Shown here: positions 56,792 through 64,000 of the stretch, piece by piece
How positions within the stretch are numbered: the first letter of the stretch is position 1
How the letters are laid out: each line of letters begins with the position of its first letter
The notes under the pieces: generated by a model
Databases searched by the model: none
The model's input: the letters and a program-made list of their open reading frames with translations, nothing else
Told to the model about the DNA's origin: nothing
From: Dasypus novemcinctus
Taxonomy: Eukaryota; Chordata; Mammalia; Cingulata; Dasypodidae
Length of the DNA: 64,000 nt
Direction of reading: 5' to 3'
NCBI RefSeq assembly: GCF_030445035.2
Contig: NC_080701.1
Span: forward strand, 16,646,798-16,710,797
Translations under genes and position numbers: made by a program

Positions 56792-57287
56792 TCCCCTTCA
56801 TTTTTGAAGAACATTTTTTCTGGATACAGAATTCTTGGCTGGCAGTTTTTCTCTTTCAGTACCTTAAATATATTCAGTACCTTAAATATATCATACCACT
56901 TTCTTCTCCCCTCCATGGTTTCTGATAAGAGGTTGGCACTTAATTTTATCAAGGTTCCCTTGTACATGATGATTTGCTTTTCTCTTGTTGCTTTCAGAAT
57001 CTTCTCTTTATCTCTGATATTTGTCATTCTGAATGGTAGGTGTCTTAGGAAAGGTATGTTCAGATTTATTCATTTTAGGGTGTGTTGTACTTCTTTGATA
57101 TTGACATTTATGTCTTTCATAAGGGTAGGGAAGTTTTCAGTCATTAGTTCCTCAAATATTCTTTCTGCCCCTTTTCTGTTCTCTTCTCCTTCTGGGGACG
57201 GATAATGTATGATTTTGCATTTCACATTGTCATTCAATTCCCTGAGACTCTGTTCCTTTTTTCCCATTCTCTTCTGTTTCTCTTTCT
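56792..57287 (-). pseudogene. L1 ORF1p remnant, RRM and C-terminal domain
   Basis: Two minus-strand frames: 57070-57267 with 'ENRKGAERIFEELMTENFPT' (RRM end) and 56713-57027 with 'ILKATREKQIIMYKGT' and 'CQPRILYPEKMFFKNEGE' (C-terminal domain), both diagnostic of ORF1p. A small internal duplication ('FKVLNIFKVLKEKN', DNA 56856-56894) is visible. The last codons of the second frame run into the SINE. A shift separates the frames. Confidence 0.87.
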
Positions 57288-57425
57288 TAATTTACTTATG
57301 TATTAAATAGGAATAATTATAGGTCTACTCCATAGGGCTGCTGTGAAAATAGAATTGAATAATACCAATAAAATGGTTAGAACCAGTGTGTGTTTCATAG
57401 TATATCTACAGTAAATGTTGACGAT
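57287..57425 (-). mobile_element. MIR SINE fragment
   Basis: 'aaataggaataattataggtc', 'ccatagggctgctgtgaaa', then 'agtatatctacagtaaatg' follow the reverse MIR sequence from core to tail. Confidence 0.72.
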
Positions 57426-57674
57426 GTTATTTTTTTCTCCTTTGTGAATAAAAACAAGACTCTTTGTTGGGTTTGGACTTGAATCTGTTGTAGTTTGCAA
57501 GTCTGCAAGGAGAAAACCAGACCCAAGGTTCTGAGGTTTTTTCTTTTTTCTTTTGCTTTTGTTTGTGTTTGTTTCTGTGTTTTGATTTGCAAAAGAACCC
57601 AACTATTATGTAGACTAGAAAGTAAATTAATACAAGACTAGGAAGCTTAAGTGAAAAAAATTTTTTAATTCTTT
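57426..57674. other. Unassigned sequence
   Basis: AT-rich with T-runs; nothing recognised. Confidence 0.45.
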
Positions 57675-57898
57675 TTTTTTTTTTTGAGGTACTGGGGCCA
57701 GGGAGTGAACCCTGGAACTTCATATGAGGGAAGCCAGTGCTCAAGTACTGAACCACATTGGCTCCCCTGAGTTGATATACTTCGTTCCTTTACTTGTTGT
57801 TTTTTGTTTTGTTTTGTTTTCAGGAGGCACCAGGGACTGAACCTGGGACCACCCATGTAGGAAGTAGGCACTCAACCACTTTAGCCACATCTCCCCAA
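57675..57898 (-). mobile_element. Dimeric short tRNA-derived SINE (DAS-II-like)
   Basis: Two similar tRNA-like monomers in reverse, each preceded by a T-rich segment: 57692-57763 ('gaggtactggggccaggg' ... 'cacattggctcccc') and 57822-57896 ('aggaggcaccagggactg' ... 'agccacatctcccc'). The linker has (GTTTT)n. Typical of head-to-tail tRNA SINE dimers. Confidence 0.85.
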
Positions 57899-57916
57899 GA
57901 AAATTAAATCTTACAA

Positions 57917-59700
57917 AGCATGTTTTTTAAATATAAATTTTATATTTTTAAAAAGAAACTTCGACTAAATAAATATTACATGAAATATAGGGATTTCCCA
58001 TATGCTCTGCTCCCTAGCCCTCCCACATTTTCCCACATCAACAACATCCTTCATTAGTGTGGTAGATTTGACACAATTGATGAACACATTTTGGAGCATT
58101 GCCACTAAGCTAAGCATGGATAATAGTTTACATTGCAGTTTATATACTCTCCCACACATTTTTGTAAGTTATTACAAGATATACAATGTCTGTATCTGTC
58201 ATTGCAACATCATTCAGGACAAATTTCCAAGTCCTGAAAATGCTCTCAAATTACACCTCTTTTTCCCTTTTCCTCCCCTGAACCTCCAGTGGTCACTGCC
58301 TCCACATCAATGATAGAAGTTCTTTCATTGCTAGAATCACAATAAGTCTATAGTAGAATAACAGTAAGTCTACTCTAGTCCATTATTCATTCCCCAATCC
58401 TGAGGATTCTGGGGTAATTAAGCCCACTCTGCCTCTAGTTGAGAGGGGATGGGACTATCTTGCTTGCTGTTGCAGACTTTCTGTGTTCATTGAGATGGTT
58501 GTTGTCAATCATCATCTTCTTGTTAGTTGTTCTGGGTGAATCCAATGAACTTGAAAGTAGGTATTACAAATCTGTTGAGATTCAGGACCCAACTGGTACA
58601 TGGACAGCCCAAAGATTTAAGTCTCTTGGATATAAAACTGTCAACTCTAGTAGTAACTATAGGTTTATATAGTAGGGCAGAAAAGCTATGTGTAGGGAAA
58701 CCATAACTGAGTCCAACCCTGTCACACTGGGGAGCATAAATCCAAAGTTGGGCCTACTGGCAGGGCCTGAAACTCCTGAGCTGTCTGCCCTGCCTATGGT
58801 GTCTGGATGCCTCTGGAGCCCTCAGGAGCCCTGCTATGTGAGAGAATATTTACTGTGGCGGTCAATGAGTTCCTGCTGAGACAGGCATAAGCGTAACCTC
58901 TGGAATGACCCCCCGACTCACTTTGAAGTCTCTTAGCCTTATAAACTCATTTGTCTGTACCCTTTCCCCTTTTGGTCAAGGTCTTTTTGCAGTTACATTA
59001 CTAGTTGGTCCTTGGTAGTAACCCCTCAGTGCCATCCCGAGGAGTCATTTCCCACGCTGGGGTGAAGATAATGCATTTATATGCTACGTTTGGCTTAGAG
59101 AGAGGCCACATTTGAGCAACAAGAAGGCTCTCAGGAGGTAACTCTTAGGCACACTATACTAGTAGGCTAAGTTTCAATTTCAGTAGTAAAGGGTCATAAG
59201 TACAATCATCACTAACAAGGGCCTGTCAATGGTCCATCCTCCTTTACTAGTCTCTGCTCCTGTACTCAGGGGATTCTTGTCTTATTAGAGAAAGTGGCAG
59301 AGCTTCCCAGGATGGGAATTCGATATTCCTTGGGTTTTTGTGTGAATATCCACCCACTGTGACAATACCCTGTGAACACGTGAACACATCGATATGCCTT
59401 ATAGGTGTGTCCAGGGGAACCTCCTCCCATGCATCCCCCATCACTGACACCACGCACCAATGATCCTCCCTGCCACATTAGTAACCCTTCTGTGATCCAA
59501 AACTTCTTCAAAATTTAAGCCAACCAAAGAACCCAATACAATTAATAAGAAAATGATATAATAATGATCATTTTAAAAATAATGAATAAAATACAAAAAA
59601 ACATTTGTTTGAAATAATAAAATACTGAAACATAAAATAAACATATTTTTTGACATTGTCTTTCATCACTGTTAGGTCTATTGTCTTATATGTACTGTGA
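57917..59700 (-). mobile_element. L1 3'UTR copy, sister of the 7.0-kb insertion
   Basis: About 1.8 kb, minus strand, 3'UTR only, beginning with a T/A-rich end. It aligns by eye over most of its length with 6995-8500, for example 'acaacatccttcattagtgtgg' and 'agagaggccacatttgagca'. It shows the uninverted order for the part inverted in that copy (59400-59700). Confidence 0.82.
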
Positions 59701-59734
59701 CATTTTCTTCCAATTATTGCCCCAGTAACTTATT

Positions 59735-60670
59735 TTTTTCATTTTGTCTTCAAAGAAACTTTAGATTATAGAAAAGTCCAGTACAGCATATAGGTGATTT
59801 CCATATGCCCAACATCCTTCCCCTTTTCCCCTTTCCCCTATTAATAACATTTTACATGTGGATGGTACATTTGTTACAATTGATGTTCAAATATTTAAAC
59901 ATTGCCACTAACCATGGTCAGTGATTTACATTATGGTTTACATTATGGACTGTACACTTTTACAGATTTTGATGAAGTTTAACGTGGTCTGTATCCATTA
60001 TTGTAAGATCATGTAGAATAATTCTATCACCCCCCAAATTTCCCGTGTTCCATCTAGTTTATTCCTCCCTCCCCCTCCCCTTGGGACCCAGGGTAACCAC
60101 CAAGTTTAACTCCCTGAAGAAGATTCATAGTTACTTGCCACAACACTGAGGGCTTGATCTACTGGCCTGCCCTTCCCTATTAGGCAATGCCCATGTTCTT
60201 GAGAGACTCCTGCCCCTCTATTTGAGATGATAGCAGGACTCCCCAGGATGGGAGTCCAACATATTTCCACTTAGTATGTGTCGCACCCATTGATGCAACA
60301 TAATATGACCAGATGAATGCTACATTCTCCCTAGAAGCCTGCCCCAGGTGTCTGCACCCACTGATATCACACAATATGACAAGATGAATGCTACACCCTC
60401 CCTAGAAGCCTGCCCCCGGTGAGTACTGTCCCATGTGCCCCCCACATCCAATACCTTAAACCATAACCCTTCCCTGCCATATTTGCCAAAAGAACATTCC
60501 CAATGTTGTAGTTTCAACCACATACCCACAAATCCACATAGTTCACCTGTTCCCTTCCCCAGCACTTCCCCCAGTTCCTTGGACAGTCCAACCTACCCTC
60601 CCCACCCTTCCTCCCTCACAGACCCGCATTGCCCACTCCAATAGCATCACTGCACCACCGATATGCCCAT
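59735..60670 (-). mobile_element. L1 3'UTR copy, diverged subfamily
   Basis: Begins 'cttatttttttcattttgtc', then 'aaactttagattatagaaaag', 'ttaataacattttacatgtgg', 'catttgttacaattgatg', 'ccccaggatgggagtcc'. It shares the framework of the other 3'UTR copies but has a shorter middle and an internal 70-bp tandem duplication. Confidence 0.75.
60279..60419. repeat. 70-bp direct tandem duplication
   Basis: Unit 1 60279-60348, unit 2 60349-60419, sharing 'agatgaatgctaca' and 'ccctccctagaagcctgcccc'-type blocks at high identity. Confidence 0.85.
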
Positions 60671-61264
60671 TTACTGCACAAAATGTTTTATACTTTAAGT
60701 TAGCAAAACACAATTTCTGATAGCAAACACGATTTACAAATTTAAGTCAGTAAATTATTTTATTTATAAATCTTCTCACTATCAAGAAATTTAGGGAAGG
60801 AATCTCATAGTTAAGCTTAGAGAGTTTGTGTAGTTTAATCTTACAAGACTTTCCCCCACATTATTCTTTGTTTGTATGATACTACTGGGGGCATTGAAAT
60901 AGAAATAGCCCATAAATAATTGCTATTTTCTCTCCTTTAATTTATGTTTAAGAATCCACTTTGAATTCCATAGGCCTTAGTATTGATGTAATTATCTTTC
61001 TCTATCTAAAGTCAGGCAAAGATATTAAAGTCTATGATTTCTTATTTGTTTACCCCATTTGTAAAATGCAGATCTAAACTACATGATCATTCAGGAAAGG
61101 TCTGGGTTTGAAATTCCACGATGGCAAACGTTAGGCTGGGATTGAAATACTCCTGGGCAGATATGAGCTTGTTGGAGGGTCACACTTCATAAGCTAAAAC
61201 GATAAGTGCTTTGGTTTCATCTTGTGATGGCATATAAGTTCATGATTCCAAATGGATTTTAAAG
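60671..61264. other. Unassigned sequence
   Basis: AT-rich; a faint reverse MIR look near 61050-61130 ('accccatttgtaaaatgcag'). Otherwise nothing recognised. Confidence 0.45.
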
Positions 61265-61540
61265 ATTATTTATTCAATAAATATCAAATAAATACCTACT
61301 AAATGCCAGACATTGTTCAAAGCACAAGAAGATTTAATACAAAAGGCACGTGGTCTCATCGAGATAGAGAATACATGAGAAAAATAAATAAACACAATTA
61401 TTCAGCTACTGAGAAAGTATGAGAAGGGAAGAAAATGAGGTACTGCGGCAATGAGCAGCTGTGGAGACTATGTTATATCAAATGGTCAGGGAAACTCTTA
61501 CTGAGAAGATGACATTTGAGCTGTACCTCAACCCAGAGAC
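61265..61540 (-). mobile_element. L2 LINE 3' region
   Basis: Reverse L2: 'aaataaatacctactaaatgccagacattgttc' in consensus order, 'ggtcagggaaactcttactgag' and 'gacatttgagctgtacctc'. Good copy. Confidence 0.87.
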
Positions 61541-61599
61541 CTCCCTCTAGATATTTTGTCAAAGAACACACTATATTCAACAATCTTTGCTTGTTTGTT

Positions 61600-63050
61600 T
61601 ATCTTAAATAATCTTTTTATTTTAGCTTACAGATTTACAGAAAAATTGTAAAGTTAGTGCAGAGTTCCTACATACCCAATACCTAGTTTCCCTGTTAACA
61701 TCTTACATTAGCAAGGTACATTATCCCAATTAATGAACTGATATTGACATATTATTATTGATGAAAGTCTATATTTTATTTCTTGATTTTTACCAAATAT
61801 CCTTTTATTGTTCCAGATTCCATCCAGGATATCACATTACTTTTAGTCCTTATGTCCCCTTAGGCTTCTCTTGTCTGTGACAGTGACTCAGACCTTGGCA
61901 ATTTGAGAATTACTAGTTGGATATTTCATAGAATGGTCCTCAATTTTGAAATTTGTCTAATGATTAGACTGGGATTCTGAGGGTTTTTTTTGGGGAAAAA
62001 GACCACTGAGGTAAAATGCCATTCTCCATACATCATGGCAAGGGTATATATTATCAACATGACGTCACTGTAAATATTAACCTTGATGTCCTGGATGAGG
62101 CAGTGTTTGTCTGGTTTCTTCCCTGTAAAGTTCTTCTTTCTCTCCTTTTCCTTACTGAGTTTTTGTTTGTTTTTGTTTGTTTGTTCTTTGGAAGGCAGTT
62201 TCTATGCTCAGCTCGTATTTAAAGAGAGGGGAGTGATGTTCCACTTTCTTGAAGCCAGAGAATCTATATGAATTATTTGGAATTCTTCTGCATGGGCCTT
62301 TGTTTATTCTTCTCTATTTATTTAATCTTTTTTATGTCCATATGGATTCATGGATATTTATTTGTACTTCAGGTTATAATACAATATTACTTTATTTTCT
62401 TCTTCAAACTTTTTCAGCTTGGGCCATTGGTAGCCTCTTTAGTTGGCTTCTGTGTTCTTTTGTCATTTTCTCATCACTGTGGTATTTTAAATTTTTTAGT
62501 ACTTCTTTATTTTCTCACAGGACAAGATGCTTCATCTTGCAAATTTTCTGTTGCAGTCTTAGAATCAGCCGTTTCTCCAAGGAGCCCTGGTTCCTTTTAT
62601 TGCAAAATGATATTAGAAACCAAGATATGGGTGTGCTCATTGCTAATGAAGTGTTACTGCTTCTTTGGCTTTCGCAGTGGACAAAGCAAGGAAATATATA
62701 GGTTTATAACAATCAGGGTATATACACATATCTATAAACATTTCTATGACTTATCAGCAATATCTTTATTAAATGAAACTTGAGTCCATACTGATGTCTC
62801 AAACTCCGTACCATTACCACATGGATCAATCTAGTCTCATCCCCTCCCTTATCTGAAACTCCAACAGGGAGAAATATAGATCCCACCATGTGCCACCCAG
62901 TCACTTAAATGTTCAATTCCAGTATCCATAGTAGTTCCAGAATTACGAACCTGTACCCCAATGGGAAACAAGTTTACCAACTATATTACCCACATATAGT
63001 TTTACATACAGTACTTATCTACAGACTTTAAGACTTATGAGTTTGGTTTT
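61600..63050 (-). mobile_element. L1M-type LINE 3'UTR (L1MB/L1MC-like)
   Basis: Long reverse 3'UTR: 'gcttacagatttacagaaaa', 'ttattgttccagattccatcc', 'gacagtgactcagacc', 'ttggaattcttctgcatggg', 'tagaatcagccgtttctcc', 'aaggagccctggttccttttattg', 'aaccaagatatgggtgtgct'. The 150- and 171-codon plus-strand frames here (62249-62783) are antisense to L1 3'UTR and Phe/Leu-rich by composition; not genes. Confidence 0.88.
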
Positions 63051-63479
63051 CATGTGACCAGATTTTATTCTTTTTGGTCAGGAAATTCTTTGTTCCTCCC
63101 AAATTTCTGATGGAGATTTCTGGTTACAGCTTTCTGCTGCTTACATTGCAAAGAAATTAAGGAGCATTCTTGGTCTTCAAAACTGTTTAATGTGTTTGTG
63201 GATGCAAAATAGAGCATAAGAAAGTTATATAAATTAAGTATTCCATATATGAAAGGAATGAGAGAAGAAAACAGAGGCAAATGGAGTCAAGAGTCTAGAA
63301 AAGTTGCTTGATAAGAATGGTGGCAGTAGAAGATGACCCTTTAGCAGGCAACTGACTGATGGAGGATTTTGGAGGAAAAAAGAAAGGGGGTGGTTTCCTT
63401 CTCTAGCCTGAACATGTAAATATATTCTCCAGTATTTTATTCTAAAACTTTTGCATTTCATAATTAGAGTTTTATTTTA
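63051..63479. other. Unassigned sequence
   Basis: No repeat or gene recognised between two L1 pieces. Confidence 0.45.
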
Positions 63480-64000
63480 CATGCAATTTTTTATGGTATG
63501 ATAAAGTCTACTTTGTTGTTCACTATCTCAGCAAATTATGTTGAATTGTCTATCCTTTCCCCACAGATCTGTACGGCTGCCTCTCTCATATATCAAGCTT
63601 TCTTATGTGTACAGGTCTGGCTCTGAATCCTCTGTTCTTTTCCATAGTGTATTTCAATATCCTTAGGCTGATTCCACATTATCTTAATCATTGTAACTTT
63701 ATAATAATGTAATGTGTGGTTAGACAAGTTCTTTCAGCTTGGTCTTCCTCACAATGGTCATGTTATAATGTTATGATTATTTGTGGCTCATAACTCATCA
63801 AATTCCATTAAAATATTTATTAGGACTTTATTTGGAATGGCCCTGAATTTACAGAATAACTTAAATAATCTTGAAACAGTAAATCTATGAAATGTCACTT
63901 TAAAAAATTCATTGTTTCTGGAGTATTCAGTTATTTATTTACTCACCAGTGACTTGGTTTATGATGAGAACATGGGTGTGTGTGTGGTTGAGGTAAGGCA
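63480..64000 (-). mobile_element. L1M-type LINE ORF2 fragment, runs off the window
   Basis: Reverse ORF2: 'ttgtctatcctttccccaca', 'ctcatatatcaagctttct', 'gtaactttataataatgta' and 'ttaggactttatttggaat' in L1 order. It continues past the window end, may be the same insertion as 61600-63050, and is heavily diverged toward 64000. Confidence 0.72.

Larger units (their letters stand above)
56345..57287 (-). mobile_element. L1/HAL1 fragment carrying ORF1, split by a SINE
   Basis: Minus-strand L1 with ORF1 sequence at 56792-57287 and a short piece ('ctccttcatttttttaaag') left of the SINE at 56378-56791 that may belong to it or be the target duplication ('ccttcattttt' recurs at 56796). Confidence 0.65.

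Noticed and set aside
62249..62783. 150- and 171-codon overlapping plus-strand frames
   Set aside because: They run antisense through an L1 3'UTR. The Phe/Leu/Ser-rich, membrane-like composition is just T-rich DNA translated.

Overview
This is 64 kb of AT-rich, repeat-dense mammalian DNA with no protein-coding gene, RNA gene or exon that I can support. The tRNA-derived SINEs point to a xenarthran, most likely an armadillo (Dasypus). Three GC-rich SINEs of 370-420 bp and a dimeric short one match what I remember of the armadillo DAS families, though I could not search a repeat library. The longest open frames (about 110-170 codons) fall in SINEs, MIRs or unremarkable DNA and read as chance. 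The window is best taken as intergenic or deep intronic.

Layout. 1-3.2 kb: old MIR and L2 pieces plus a solo ERVL-type (MLT2-like) LTR with a perfect 5-bp target duplication. 3.2-9.2 kb: a nest of L1 insertions. It includes a reverse-strand element that runs 3'UTR, ORF1, 5'UTR with no ORF2 (half-L1, HAL1-like), itself hit by a second L1 whose 5' end is inverted. 9.2-27.4 kb: the most unique part, with scattered MIR/L2, two related LTRs (14.5 and 18.0 kb), an L1 3' end at 15.4 kb, a short L1 3' end with a G-quadruplex motif at 23.3 kb and a SINE at 24.2 kb. A more GC-rich stretch at 20.6-21.7 kb is unexplained.

27.4-34.4 kb: a reverse-strand endogenous retrovirus with two LTRs, a proline-tRNA-like primer binding site, a polypurine tract and, beside that tract, a perfect 15-bp hairpin. 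I see no gag, pol or env in it, and a CpG-rich young SINE sits inside. 34.4-43.1 kb: a long reverse L1 (ORF2, ORF1 and a complete-looking 5'UTR, split by two LTRs) butts head-on against forward L1 ORF2 pieces. One of those carries a 131-bp inverted L1 block, and another carries a SINE with a perfect 15-bp duplication. 43.1-52.3 kb: mixed unique DNA, L2, MIR and L1 3' ends, with a 36-bp near-perfect palindrome at 49.0 kb. 52.3-61 kb: dense reverse-strand L1/HAL1-like copies and three SINEs. 61-64 kb: L2 and old L1.

No genes work together here. The biology is the layered history of retrotransposition: L2/MIR first, then old L1 and ERVL LTRs, then ERV1 and lineage L1/HAL1-like elements, then DAS-type SINEs. 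Family names are by eye, and element edges are approximate unless a target-site duplication is given.
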